From Glutamicibacter protophormiae (GTDB taxonomy: Bacteria; Actinomycetota; Actinomycetes; Actinomycetales; Micrococcaceae): a stretch of DNA of 64,000 nt. This document shows positions 34,667 to 43,147 of this stretch, in pieces. Within the stretch, counting starts at the first letter, position 1, and each line of letters starts with the position of its first letter. The DNA lies in contig NZ_BMPH01000008.1 in NCBI RefSeq assembly GCF_014647495.1, positions 1-64,000 of the forward strand. Direction: 5' to 3'. Both the position numbers and the translations under genes were made by a program. The notes beneath the pieces were generated by a model. The model worked only from the letters and a program-made list of their open reading frames with translations, was not told the DNA's origin and searched no databases.

Positions 34667-36385
34667 ATGGCCATGACCCGAAAACACGACCCCTCGAATA
34701 CCCCTGCCGCCGAGCAGGACGCGGTTCACTCCGCGGAATTCACCTGCCGGCTTGTCGATTTGAGCGTCAGCTTCGGCGACCGCGATGTCCTGGACAACAT
34801 CGAGCTGGTGGTCGGGCCCGCCGACCGGATCGCGGTGCTCGGCGACAACGGTTCGGGAAAATCTACGCTCCTACGGGTCCTGGCCGGGACGCTTGCGCCG
34901 GATCGCGGCGAGCGGCTTGCCACCGTGCCCGGGGCCATCGCCTACGCCGCGCAGAATCCGCAGTTCCCCGGCACAGCCAGCATTGCCGAGGTCATCGATT
35001 CCTATCACCACCGGTTGCGGCGGCTGGAGCAGCTGATCGAAGCCATCGGGGCGCGGCTTGCAACGGCTGGCGATGCAAAGGCCCAGCGGCTGCTGGCCCA
35101 GCTGGAGCAGGTGACCGACTTGTACGAGGCGGCCGACGGATACTCCGTGGGACCGCGGCTGGACAGCGCGCTGCAGCAGCTGGGACTCGGGCTGGTTTCC
35201 CGCGACACCCCGGTCAACTCGCTGTCCGGGGGCCAGCGCTCGAGGTTGGCCCTGGCCTGCGTGCTCAGTTCCGGTGCGCAGCTGCTGCTGCTCGACGAGC
35301 CGACCAACGACCTCGATGACGACGCGCTGCATTGGCTGGAAGCCGCGGTCCAACGGCATCGCGGCGCGCTGGTGCTCGTCAGCCACGACCGCGTTTTCCT
35401 GGAGCGCTTCGCCCGGCGCATCATTCTGGTGGAAGGCCGGAAGCTGAAGGCCTACGGCGACGGGTACCGGGGGTTCTTGCGGGCCAAGGAAACCGAGCGC
35501 GCTGCCGCCATCGCTGCATTCGAACGCTGGCGCGAGGATCTGGAACGCTCCGAGACCCTGGTCTCCAAGAATGCCGCACGCGTGGCGGACATTCCGCGAA
35601 AACAGGAAAAAGCCGCCTTCGGCCACGGCGCCTTCAGGCTCCGCAGCAGGAACCATGGATCGACCAGCAAGATCCGGCAGGCGAAATCGCGGATCGAAGA
35701 ACTCGAATCCCACCCCGCACCCAGGCCGGCGGACCCGCTCGAATTCAGGATGCCGCACGGCGGCGGCGCTCCGGACGGGCAGCGGCCACTGCTGCATTCC
35801 GCCGGCGCTGCGCGGCCCGGTGCTCCGAGGCTGTTGCTCGGCGAGATGACCCTGGCGGCGGGGGAGCGGTGGCTGGTTGGAGGGCCCAACGGCGCGGGCA
35901 AAACCACGCTGCTGAAGGTGCTGGCAGGCGAACTTCCCGTGCAGCGCGGCATGCTCCACCGTCGTGAAGGTCTGCGTGTCGGATGGCTGCGGCAGGAACT
36001 GGGCGAGCCGCCCGGGGACACCGTGATCGAGGCGTTCGCCGCTGCGCTGGGGATCTACCAGGACGAGGCGGTATCGCGAATCGTCAAGCTCGGCCTCTTC
36101 GCGCCGCGCGACCTATTCATGCATCCTCGTGCGCTGTCGGCCGGCCAGCAACGCCGGCTGGAACTGGCGATCGCGGTGAGCCGGGAGGCCGACCTGCTGT
36201 TGCTGGACGAACCGACCAACCACCTGTCGCCGGATCTCGTCGAGCAGTTGGAAGCTGCCGTGGCGGAGTATCCGGGAGCCGTTGTCACCGTGACCCACGA
36301 CCGGCGCTGGAGGGAAAAGCAGGCAGGGCAGCGCGGGGTCCGGCTGCTCGACATCGTGCACGGTACGGTGCGTTTCGAGCGATGA
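34667..36385 (+). CDS. ABC-F ribosomal protection ATPase (antibiotic resistance type)
   Basis: 572 residues with two ABC domains and no membrane segments. Walker A GDNGSGKST (about 58) and GGPNGAGKTT (about 404), signatures LSGGQRSRLAL (about 186) and LSAGQQRRLELA (about 490), and Walker B LLLLDEPTND and LLLLDEPTNH. The basic helical linker (about 260-350) would reach the peptidyl transferase centre. It resembles the actinobacterial resistance ABC-F group (VarM/LmrC/TlrC-like) that dislodges macrolide, lincosamide, streptogramin or pleuromutilin drugs; spectrum unknown. The ribosome binding site is weak, fitting control by the upstream leader. ATG at 34667; a second ATG is at 34673. Confidence 0.87.
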   Translation: MAMTRKHDPSNTPAAEQDAVHSAEFTCRLVDLSVSFGDRDVLDNIELVVGPADRIAVLGDNGSGKSTLLRVLAGTLAPDRGERLATVPGAIAYAAQNPQFPGTASIAEVIDSYHHRLRRLEQLIEAIGARLATAGDAKAQRLLAQLEQVTDLYEAADGYSVGPRLDSALQQLGLGLVSRDTPVNSLSGGQRSRLALACVLSSGAQLLLLDEPTNDLDDDALHWLEAAVQRHRGALVLVSHDRVFLERFARRIILVEGRKLKAYGDGYRGFLRAKETERAAAIAAFERWREDLERSETLVSKNAARVADIPRKQEKAAFGHGAFRLRSRNHGSTSKIRQAKSRIEELESHPAPRPADPLEFRMPHGGGAPDGQRPLLHSAGAARPGAPRLLLGEMTLAAGERWLVGGPNGAGKTTLLKVLAGELPVQRGMLHRREGLRVGWLRQELGEPPGDTVIEAFAAALGIYQDEAVSRIVKLGLFAPRDLFMHPRALSAGQQRRLELAIAVSREADLLLLDEPTNHLSPDLVEQLEAAVAEYPGAVVTVTHDRRWREKQAGQRGVRLLDIVHGTVRFER

Positions 36386-36461
36386 GCCAGGAGCCCGAGC
36401 GATGCTCTCCGACTTTTTGTGAAGTGCATTCTTGTGCGCTGGTTCACCACTCGGATACAGT

Positions 36462-36500
36462 TATAGTGCGATAAAAGAACTCATCGTTCGATTATTGAAC
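36462..36500 (+). promoter_or_regulatory. promoter with two IclR-type operator-like sites
   Basis: TATAGT (36462-36467) is a -10 candidate. GTGCGATAAAAGAAC (36466-36480) and GTTCGATTATTGAAC (36486-36500) are two 15-base sites with centres 20 bases apart; each matches 12 of 15 positions of the PcaR-type operator GTTCGATAATCGCAC as I recall it (the first in reverse orientation). An IclR-family aromatic-responsive regulator encoded elsewhere is expected to act here. Confidence 0.55.
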
Positions 36501-36537
36501 AACTAATTTGCTTGACTCAGCTGAATGGGGAGAAACA

Positions 36538-38427
36538 GTGCAGTTTCATCACAATGGATACGTCTCGGAAGACCCGCGCATCAAACCCGCCGCGGGCACC
36601 GGAATCGACCGACCCGTCGACCTGCCAGACACCATGGACGTGCTCATTGTGGGTGCCGGACCGGCCGGCATCATCACCGCGGCCCAGCTCTCCCAATTCC
36701 CGCAGGTGCATACCCGTATCATCGACCGCCGTCCGCATCGCCTGCAGATCGGCCAGGCCGACGGCATCCAGTCGCGCACGGTAGAGACCTTCCAGGCCTT
36801 CGGCTTCGCTGAGAGCATCGCCGCCGAGGCCTACCGCATCACCGAAACCACCTTCTGGAACCCGGACCCGCAGAACCCGGAGCGTATCATCCGTACCGAC
36901 CGCACCCCGGATGACCCGACCGGCGTGAGCGAATTCCCGCACCTGGTGGTGAACCAGGCCCGCGTCATCGACTATTTCGCCGACTTCGCCCGGAACTCGT
37001 CCGCCCGCATTGAACCGGACTACGGCTGGGACTTCGAGACCCTGGTCGTCGACGACGAGGGGGAGTACCCGGTCAAGGTCACCCTGGCGGGGACCGGAGA
37101 GGGCAACCAGGGGCAAACCCGGGTTGTGCGCGCCAAGTACGTGGTCGGCGCGGACGGCGCCCGCAGCCAGGTCCGCCGTTCCATCGGCGCCACCCTGTCG
37201 GGCGACAAGGCGAACCACGCGTGGGGCGTCATGGACACCCTGGCCCTGACCGACTTCCCCGACGTGCGGATCAAGTCGGCCATCCATTCAAGCAACGGCT
37301 CCATTCTGCTGATCCCGCGCGAGGGCGGCCAGCTGTTCCGCCTCTACGTGGACCTGGGCGAGGTCGCGGAGGACGACAACGGCAAGGTGCGCCAGACCTC
37401 GCTGGAAGAGATCATCCAGCGCGCGCAGGCGATCCTGCAGCCGTACACGCTGGATGTGAAAAACGTCGCCTGGCACAGCGTCTACGAGGTGGGCCACCGC
37501 CTCACCGACCGCTTTGACGACGTGCCGCTGGAGGAGATCGGCTCCCGCGATCCCCGGGTCTTCATCACCGGCGACGCCTGCCACACGCACTCGGCCAAGG
37601 CTGGCCAGGGCATGAACGTGTCCATGCAGGACGGGTTCAACCTGGCCTGGAAGCTGGGCTACGTGCTGACCGGCCGCTCGCCGCAGAGCCTGCTGGCTAC
37701 CTATTCCGCCGAACGCAAGGTCATCGCCAAGGACCTGATCGACTTCGACAAGAAGTGGTCCTCGCTCATGGCTGCGACCCCCGAAGAGCTCGAAGGCCAG
37801 GAGGGCGTCGCCGAATTCTACGTGCGCACCGCGGAATTCCCGGCCGGCTTCATGACCGAATACCAGCCCTCGGAACTGACCGCGGCGAACGAATTCCAGC
37901 ACCTGGCAACCGGTTATCCGGTGGGCAAGCGCTTCAAATCGGCCGAGGTCATGCGCTTGGGAGACAGCAACCCGGTGCACCTGGGTCACCACCACCGCGC
38001 CGACGGCCGCTACCGGATCTACGTCTTCGCCGACCAGGCCCCGGCCGGAGCGGCATCGCCAGTGGCGCAGCTGTCCGACTGGCTGCTGGGCTCCGAAGAC
38101 TCCCCGCTGCTGCGCTTCACGCCGGCCGGTGCCGACATCGATTCAATTTTCGACGTCAAGGTCGTCTACCGCCAGGACTACACCACCATCAACCTCAACG
38201 ACGCGCCGGCGGTCTTCCGCCCGGCCTGCGGCGAGTTCGGCCTGATGGACTACCAGAAGGTCTACACGGCGCTGGAGGGCAACGACATCTTCGCCCAGCG
38301 CGGCATCTCCGAAGAGGGAGCGATCGTCATCGTGCGCCCGGACATGTACGTGGCCAACGTCTTGCCGTTGCAGGCAACCGACGCGCTGCGCGACTTCTTC
38401 ACCCCGGTCATGCGCGAGCAACGCTAG
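36538..38427 (+). CDS. mobA: FAD aromatic hydroxylase, 3-hydroxybenzoate 4-monooxygenase-like
   Basis: 629 residues. GAGPAG FAD site (about 38), VVGADGARSQVRR (DG motif) and FITGDACHTHSAKAGQGMNVSMQDGFNLAWKL (read in parts, GD motif about 344) define the class A flavoprotein hydroxylases; the extra C-terminal thioredoxin-like domain (about 460-629) is that of phenol 2-monooxygenase and 3-hydroxybenzoate 4-monooxygenase, whose length it matches. Product would be protocatechuate, but no ring-cleavage genes are in the window; substrate is inference. GTG at 36538 follows GGGGAGAAACA. Confidence 0.8.
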   Translation: MQFHHNGYVSEDPRIKPAAGTGIDRPVDLPDTMDVLIVGAGPAGIITAAQLSQFPQVHTRIIDRRPHRLQIGQADGIQSRTVETFQAFGFAESIAAEAYRITETTFWNPDPQNPERIIRTDRTPDDPTGVSEFPHLVVNQARVIDYFADFARNSSARIEPDYGWDFETLVVDDEGEYPVKVTLAGTGEGNQGQTRVVRAKYVVGADGARSQVRRSIGATLSGDKANHAWGVMDTLALTDFPDVRIKSAIHSSNGSILLIPREGGQLFRLYVDLGEVAEDDNGKVRQTSLEEIIQRAQAILQPYTLDVKNVAWHSVYEVGHRLTDRFDDVPLEEIGSRDPRVFITGDACHTHSAKAGQGMNVSMQDGFNLAWKLGYVLTGRSPQSLLATYSAERKVIAKDLIDFDKKWSSLMAATPEELEGQEGVAEFYVRTAEFPAGFMTEYQPSELTAANEFQHLATGYPVGKRFKSAEVMRLGDSNPVHLGHHHRADGRYRIYVFADQAPAGAASPVAQLSDWLLGSEDSPLLRFTPAGADIDSIFDVKVVYRQDYTTINLNDAPAVFRPACGEFGLMDYQKVYTALEGNDIFAQRGISEEGAIVIVRPDMYVANVLPLQATDALRDFFTPVMREQR

Positions 38428-38535
38428 GTGATGGGCGGGCCGTTGGATGGCAAACGACGTCCGACGGCTCGTCCAGGAATTTTCACCCCGCGCCGAAGGT
38501 TGACCATTGATGAAGGCCAACCATCGAGGGGAAAC

Positions 38536-38673
38536 ATGAGCCAAGAATTTTCGTTCAACCTGCAGAACGTCGTCGAATCGGACATGGCCTGCGTGGACGG
38601 CGTGTGCTTCGTGCCCGCCGCTACGACTGAAGTTGCGGAAGAAGATAATCCCGCAGCACCACCGCGTGATTGA
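38536..38673 (+). CDS. 45-residue Cys-pair peptide downstream of the hydroxylase
   Basis: MSQEFSFNLQNVVESD followed by MACVDGVCFVPAATTEVAEE and a short polar tail. ATG at 38536 has GAGGGGAAAC directly upstream, a strong ribosome binding site. The core C-VDGV-C has a spacing of four and resembles, only loosely, the IDGMCGVY end of the mycofactocin precursor; no radical SAM or other maturase lies nearby. Its last 53 bases overlap the convergent DUF488 gene. Could be a peptide precursor, a metal-binding accessory to the hydroxylase, or not expressed. Confidence 0.5.
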   Translation: MSQEFSFNLQNVVESDMACVDGVCFVPAATTEVAEEDNPAAPPRD

Positions 38674-38980
38674 CCTCTTCGCTTTTAGCTCCGTAAACAA
38701 ACGTCACCGTAGGATGCTGCGCCAGCAACTCCAGGAATTCGTCGACCGCGGGGTTCTGGTTCAGTTCCTCACGATAGTGTTCAGCGAACTCCGAGAACCG
38801 ATCCGGGTCGTGATGCCAGGCCTTGCGAAGCTCCGAGCTTGGCGTCACCGACTTGGCCCACTTCTCGATTTCCAGTTGCTGCTTGGTCAAACCACGAGGC
38901 CAGAGCCGATCCACCAGAATCCTGTAGCCGTCCGAATCCGAAGGATCCGCATAGGCACGCTTCAGGAGAATCTCGGTCAT
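38621..38980 (-). CDS. DUF488 family protein
   Basis: 119 residues. YRILVDRLWPRGLTKQQLEIEKWAK, then LRKAWHHDPDRFSEFAEHYREEL and TFVYGAKSEEVNHAVVLRDYL are the conserved blocks of DUF488 proteins (function unknown). ATG at 38980 with AAAGGGTGAG upstream; the frame is open further upstream but without family similarity. Convergent with and overlapping the Cys-peptide gene. Confidence 0.87.
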   Translation of the reverse strand: MTEILLKRAYADPSDSDGYRILVDRLWPRGLTKQQLEIEKWAKSVTPSSELRKAWHHDPDRFSEFAEHYREELNQNPAVDEFLELLAQHPTVTFVYGAKSEEVNHAVVLRDYLLPQLQS

Positions 38981-39220
38981 GACGCTCACCCTTTCACTAC
39001 CTGCCAAGGGGCCCGAGGATATTTTGGACCCCGAACTGTCTCCGATACTTGCATGATCCCATGAATGAACAGGGACGGAGCTGGAAATATCGGCTTTTCT
39101 GTTATCGCGCACCTCTTGAGTAGGCTAATCTGGAAATAGTTTGGTAGAGCGTATCGAACTATTGTTGAATACAAGGTCGTCTTGCACGAACTTAACGCAG
39201 AACTTTCTGGAGGACCACAA

Positions 39221-39673
39221 ATGTCGGAAAATGGGCCGGTAACCCCGCACAACGAGTCTGCGTCCGAGACGACCAATATTTCGCTTCCCTCGTTCCAGAG
39301 CTCATCCGAACCCGCCGTCATCTACGCGCTGAGCGAGGACGAGAAGCGAGCAGTAGCCGCGTTGCCAGCCGGATCCGCATTGCTCGTGGCCCATACCGGA
39401 CCGAACAAGGGCGCACGCTTCCTGCTGGACACCGACGAAAGCATCGCCGGCCGTCACCCGAACGCGGACATCTTCCTTGACGATGTCACGGTCTCGCGCC
39501 GCCATGCCAAGTTCGCGCGAACCGACAAGGGCTTCACGCTGACCGACATCGGTTCGTTGAACGGTACCTACATTAATGGCGACCGCATCGACTCCATTAC
39601 CTTGACCAACGGCGTCCAGGTGCAGATCGGAAAGTTCCGACTCAATTTCTACCAGAGCGTGCCTAACCTTTAA
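39221..39673 (+). CDS. odhI: FHA domain protein OdhI/GarA
   Basis: 150 residues. The N-terminal tail carries ETT (SASETTNISLPSF), resembling the threonine phosphorylation site of GarA/OdhI, and the FHA domain (about 55-150) has GRHPNADIFLDDVTVSRRHAKF and GSLNGTYING. In relatives, unphosphorylated protein inhibits 2-oxoglutarate dehydrogenase and PknG/PknB phosphorylation relieves this. ATG at 39221 after CTGGAGGACCACAA. A possible TAGGCT -10 box is at 39121-39126. Followed by the ftsR-type gene as in corynebacteria and mycobacteria. Confidence 0.9.
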   Translation: MSENGPVTPHNESASETTNISLPSFQSSSEPAVIYALSEDEKRAVAALPAGSALLVAHTGPNKGARFLLDTDESIAGRHPNADIFLDDVTVSRRHAKFARTDKGFTLTDIGSLNGTYINGDRIDSITLTNGVQVQIGKFRLNFYQSVPNL

Positions 39674-39694
39674 ACTAGTCCAGTTAGAGGTTTC

Positions 39695-39721
39695 GTTGCC
39701 GGCGCCGATCGCGCCGGCAAC
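39695..39721 (+). terminator. hairpin between odhI and ftsR
   Basis: Perfect 11-base arms GTTGCCGGCGC and GCGCCGGCAAC around CGATC. No T run follows, so it may terminate only partly. Confidence 0.5.
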
Positions 39722-39754
39722 CACGTAATTACCGAGGTGTTAGTTCTTTTGCCG

Positions 39755-40504
39755 ATGTTCAACGTAGCCAGCAGCCCACGACTCGAGGCGATCCGTCACG
39801 AAGGCGTGCGGCAGGCTGCGCTTAACATCGGCGAAGTGCTGGCGGAGCTCAAGGACGAATTTCCACGAGTCACCGCATCGAAGATCCGGTTCCTTGAAGA
39901 CAAGGGCCTGATCATCCCGCAGCGCACCTCAGCGGGCTATCGCAAGTACAGCGCGACCGATGTCAGCCGCCTGCGTTTCATCCTCTCCGTGCAGCGCGAC
40001 CAGTATCTTCCTTTGAAGGTCATCAAGGACCATCTGGACGCCGTGGACCGCGGCGAATCACCGGCAGCACTGCCGGGTGGCGCCCCGGTGGCTCCCGTTG
40101 TCGTCGGCAAGGACCTGACCGAAGCGGTGGAAAACCACTCCCGGTTTGTGTCCATGGCGGAACTGCAGGGCATCACCGGCGCCAGCGAGGCGCTCGTCCA
40201 TGACCTGATCAAGTTCGGCTTGATCGAGCCACAGGGCGGTTTGTTCGATTCCAACGGCATCCGCATCACCAAGTCCGCCGTCCAACTTTCCAACCACGGC
40301 ATTGAACCACGACACCTGCGCCAGTTCAGAACCGCCGCCGAGCGCGAATTTTCGCTGATCGAATCGATCGTGGGCAACGAGCTGCGCAAGCCCGAGGTTT
40401 CTGCCAGGGCGCGGGCCGCGGAAGAAGCCCAGGAAATTTCACGCCAGTGCCTGGAGCTGCATGAAGCTCTGGTACAGCGTGCTATTTCCCAGATCGATCG
40501 CTAA
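39755..40504 (+). CDS. ftsR: MerR family regulator, FtsR-like
   Basis: About 249 residues. The N-terminal MerR winged helix has ASKIRFLEDKGLIIPQRTSAGYRKYSATDVSRLRFIL; a second helical domain (about 115-180) resembles a second winged helix, and a C-terminal coiled coil follows. Position directly after odhI matches C. glutamicum FtsR (controls ftsZ and cell division) and mycobacterial Rv1828. Start uncertain: GTG 39737, TTG 39749 and ATG 39755 are in frame; I chose ATG. Confidence 0.85.
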   Translation: MFNVASSPRLEAIRHEGVRQAALNIGEVLAELKDEFPRVTASKIRFLEDKGLIIPQRTSAGYRKYSATDVSRLRFILSVQRDQYLPLKVIKDHLDAVDRGESPAALPGGAPVAPVVVGKDLTEAVENHSRFVSMAELQGITGASEALVHDLIKFGLIEPQGGLFDSNGIRITKSAVQLSNHGIEPRHLRQFRTAAEREFSLIESIVGNELRKPEVSARARAAEEAQEISRQCLELHEALVQRAISQIDR

Positions 40505-40545
40505 GCTGAAGTCAGCGACGAGTTTTCAACCCTCAGGGGGCTATC

Positions 40546-41028
40546 ATGCTGGATCTGGAGTTTGCGGGAATCCGCATTCAACTGCCGGCGAATCAACCGC
40601 TGCTGCTGCTCAAGCAGCACGAAAAAGAACTTTATCTGCCGCTCTGGATCGGTGCCCCTGAAGCATCCGCCATCGCAATGTCGGAGCAGGGACTGACCCC
40701 TCCGCGGCCCATGACCCACGATCTGATGATCAATGTCTTCGAGGCGCTGGGCATCACCTTGGACCGGGTGGAAATCGTATCGGTCCAGAACGCGGTCTTC
40801 GCCGCCGAGCTCGTGCTCTCCAACGGCAAGCGCGTGGACTCCCGCTCTTCGGATGCAGTGGCTCTGGCGGTGCGTGTGCAGTGCCCTATCAAGTGCACCG
40901 AAGAGGTCATGCAGGAAGCCGGGGTCATCATCGAAGGGGCCGCCGATAGCGAGGAGGCCCCCGAAGAACAGATGCGGGAGTTCCGTGAATTCCTCGACAC
41001 CATCGATCCCGAGGACTTCTCCTCCTAG
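40546..41028 (+). CDS. bifunctional nuclease family protein (DUF151)
   Basis: 160 residues, homologous by order and motif to Rv1829: PLWIGAPEASAIAM, PMTHDLMINVFEALG and SRSSDAVALAVRVQCPI are characteristic. The plant homologue has nuclease activity in vitro; the bacterial role is unknown. An acidic C-terminal tail follows. ATG at 40546 with AGGGGGCTATC upstream. Confidence 0.9.
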   Translation: MLDLEFAGIRIQLPANQPLLLLKQHEKELYLPLWIGAPEASAIAMSEQGLTPPRPMTHDLMINVFEALGITLDRVEIVSVQNAVFAAELVLSNGKRVDSRSSDAVALAVRVQCPIKCTEEVMQEAGVIIEGAADSEEAPEEQMREFREFLDTIDPEDFSS

Positions 41029-41100
41029 CTCGCAAGGACGCGTCTCCTGCCGGTCATGGCGCCACTTTTCTGCGGTCGGCATTCGGATAATTCCGACACG

Positions 41101-41153
41101 CCTTAAAGTTAAACTTGAAGGTCTTTGACCCCGGTTGATTATGGCCGTACCGT
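41101..41153 (+). promoter_or_regulatory. operator-like palindrome and promoter of the second merR gene
   Basis: 41101-41121 is symmetric except at three spaced single bases: CCTT-N-AAGTT-N-AACTT-N-AAGG. Four bases later TTGACC (41125-41130), a 17-base spacer and TACCGT (41148-41153) form a promoter. The palindrome is a likely MerR-family site for the adjacent or preceding regulator. Confidence 0.55.
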
Positions 41154-41274
41154 CGTTGCATAGGGATATTTTCCGCCCACCCGGTCTCGTGCTCATTCAT
41201 CACTCGCACCCTGCCGGACGGCGAATATCCTGACTCTCGCAAACGGCACGTGCTTACACGCAAGGAGCAATTGG

Positions 41275-41865
41275 ATGGAGACAAGCCAGACAGGCCCACA
41301 TTACGGGGCTCACGGCGGCGTTCAGCGATCCAATGCCCAGGGCCTCCTCTTCACCGATGACCTGCCGCAGCTGGACGAGCACGCGGGGTACCGCGGGCCC
41401 ATCGTCTGCAAAGCCGCGGGAATAACCTACCGCCAGCTCGACTACTGGGCCCGCACCGGTCTGGTCGAGCCAGCGGTACGAGGCGCCAAGGGTTCAGGCA
41501 GCCACCGGCTGTATTCCTTCCGCGACATCCTGGTCCTCAAGGTCGTCAAGCGCCTGCTCGACACCGGGGTATCGCTGCAGCAGATCCGTACCGCGGTCCT
41601 GCACCTGCGCGAACGCGGGGTCGAAGATCTCGCGCAAATCACCCTGATGAGCGACGGCGCCTCGGTCTACGAGTGCACCAGCGCCGACGAGGTCATCGAT
41701 CTTGTCCAGAAGGGCCAGGGAGTCTTCGGCATCGCCGTGGGCCGCGTCTGGCGCGAGGTTGAAGGTTCCCTGGCCCAACTTCCTTCGGAGAACTCAGAAC
41801 GGCAGGAGCCGGGGGATGAGCTGGCAGCACGTCGCGCGGCCAAGGCCGCCCGTCAAGTCGGCTAA
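41275..41865 (+). CDS. MerR family regulator, Rv1830 (ResR/McdR)-like
   Basis: 196 residues. Winged helix KAAGITYRQLDYWARTGLVEPAVRG and SGSHRLYSFRDILVLKVVKRLLDTG, then a helical C-terminal part. The order odhI, MerR, DUF151, MerR equals Rv1827-Rv1830 of M. tuberculosis, where Rv1830 regulates cell growth and division genes and mutations affect antibiotic recovery. ATG at 41275 with AAGGAG upstream and a 245-base leader region carrying its own promoter. Confidence 0.88.
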   Translation: METSQTGPHYGAHGGVQRSNAQGLLFTDDLPQLDEHAGYRGPIVCKAAGITYRQLDYWARTGLVEPAVRGAKGSGSHRLYSFRDILVLKVVKRLLDTGVSLQQIRTAVLHLRERGVEDLAQITLMSDGASVYECTSADEVIDLVQKGQGVFGIAVGRVWREVEGSLAQLPSENSERQEPGDELAARRAAKAARQVG

Positions 41866-41890
41866 CGGGTTCAACAGCCCAACAGATATT

Positions 41891-41938
41891 AAAAGGTATG
41901 GTCCGAACTTCCTCAGGGAAGTTCGGACCATACCTTTT
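41891..41938. terminator. bidirectional terminator, 22-base perfect inverted repeat
   Basis: AAAAGGTATGG...AACTTCC (41891-41912) and its perfect complement (41917-41938) flank a TCAG loop, giving T runs on both strands. It lies between the convergent merR and parA genes. Confidence 0.9.
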
Positions 41939-41969
41939 GTGTTTGAAGCCTTGCGCCGCGAAGCGACTT

Positions 41970-42785
41970 CTAGGAGTTCGGCAGGGCGGCCTTGTCCATG
42001 ACGTCCTTGAGCAGGGCATCGAACTGGGTGAGCATCGGCGCGGTGCTCTTGGAGGGCCACTGGTGTACCGAGTACGCGGCTCCCTGGATCTGCTGCCATT
42101 CTGGGTGCTCGGGGATTTCAGGCTTCACCATGGAATCACCGAACATCTGTCGCATTTCGGACAGGCGGAAGGCGTGCTCTGCGGAGTCCTTGCGCACGCG
42201 GTTGGCGACAACGCTGACCGGGCCCAGCGACGGGGCGAACTCTCGGCGGAACAGCTCCAGGGCACGCTGGGTGCGTTCGGTGCCGGCCACGGAGAACAGG
42301 CTCGGCTCGGCCACGAGGACCAGCTGATCCGAGGCGCTCCATGCCATGCGGGTCAGGCCATTGAGCGATGGCGGGCAGTCGATGAGGACCAGCTGGTAGC
42401 CGCTGGTACGGCTGAGCAGCTGGGTGAGGCGGCGAAGATCCCTGGTGCGCAGGTCGGGGCGGTCGTAGATGCCGGTGAAGGCATCGCCCACCGCCACGTC
42501 AAGAACCGGGATCCGGGTGCGGGACTTCTTTTCAGCGGCCTTTGACTGCCAGGCGGAAGCGACCACGTTGTCCTGCAGACGCACGCGCCGGGCGTTTTTC
42601 AGCATTTGCCCGATGGGCTGCTTGCCATTGGCGCGCACTCCAAGGCCGGTGCTTGCGTCGGCATGTGGGTCGAGGTCGATGACGAGGGTCGGAATCCCTG
42701 CGGCCAGTGCTGCTGAAGCCAGACCGAGTGTTACGGAGGTTTTTCCCACACCACCCTTGAGGCTGCTGATGCTCACTACGTGCAC
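41970..42785 (-). CDS. ParA family ATPase
   Basis: About 271 residues with SLKGGVGKTSV (deviant Walker A), DLDPHADASTGLG (A') and LVLIDCPPSLNGL (Walker B). It differs from the scpAB-linked ParA and has no ParB neighbour; the acidic/basic insert AWQSKAAEKKSRTRIP is unusual. Role unknown, perhaps positioning of a cargo at pole or division site. I chose GTG at 42785 (VHVVSISSLKGG); GTG at 42797 is also in frame. Divergent from pyruvate carboxylase. Confidence 0.86.
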   Translation of the reverse strand: MHVVSISSLKGGVGKTSVTLGLASAALAAGIPTLVIDLDPHADASTGLGVRANGKQPIGQMLKNARRVRLQDNVVASAWQSKAAEKKSRTRIPVLDVAVGDAFTGIYDRPDLRTRDLRRLTQLLSRTSGYQLVLIDCPPSLNGLTRMAWSASDQLVLVAEPSLFSVAGTERTQRALELFRREFAPSLGPVSVVANRVRKDSAEHAFRLSEMRQMFGDSMVKPEIPEHPEWQQIQGAAYSVHQWPSKSTAPMLTQFDALLKDVMDKAALPNS

Positions 42786-43147
42786 GGACCAGACCACGCC
42801 TTTCGCTGTTCGATTCTTGAACGTCCCGCCGAATATTTAAGTCTCTCCTCATCATAGTGTGCCCGGTGCCGATTCCCCGACTTTGCAACGGCGGTTTTCG
42901 AGGTTTGACCTAACTTAGTGATTAAAAGTGATTAAAACTTCAGCGCCGGCGCATATTTCCTATGGTCTGACCACACTGCGAAATGTTTGGGTGATCTAGA
43001 CCTCGTCCGTGTAGGGTGATTGGAGAACGTGCTCGAACGAGCATTTTTGAGAGACCCGACACACCGGTCTCGGGCCATTGGAGTTCCGGGAGTTGCCTTC
43101 CGAAATCCGGCCTGAATCCATGTGTGCTGATTCGATGTAGGGACACT
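42786..43147. other. divergent control region of parA and pyc
   Basis: No gene. Contains TTGACC (42905-42910) and a tandem direct repeat AGTGATTAAA (42917-42926 and 42927-42936), a plausible regulator site. TAGGGT (43012-43017) could be a -10 box for pyc. A plus-strand frame open from 43016 is upstream extension without support. Confidence 0.45.

Noticed and set aside
42786-43147. Riboswitch upstream of pyruvate carboxylase
   Set aside because: No recognisable aptamer signature or terminator/antiterminator pair in this stretch; only a tandem 10-base repeat.
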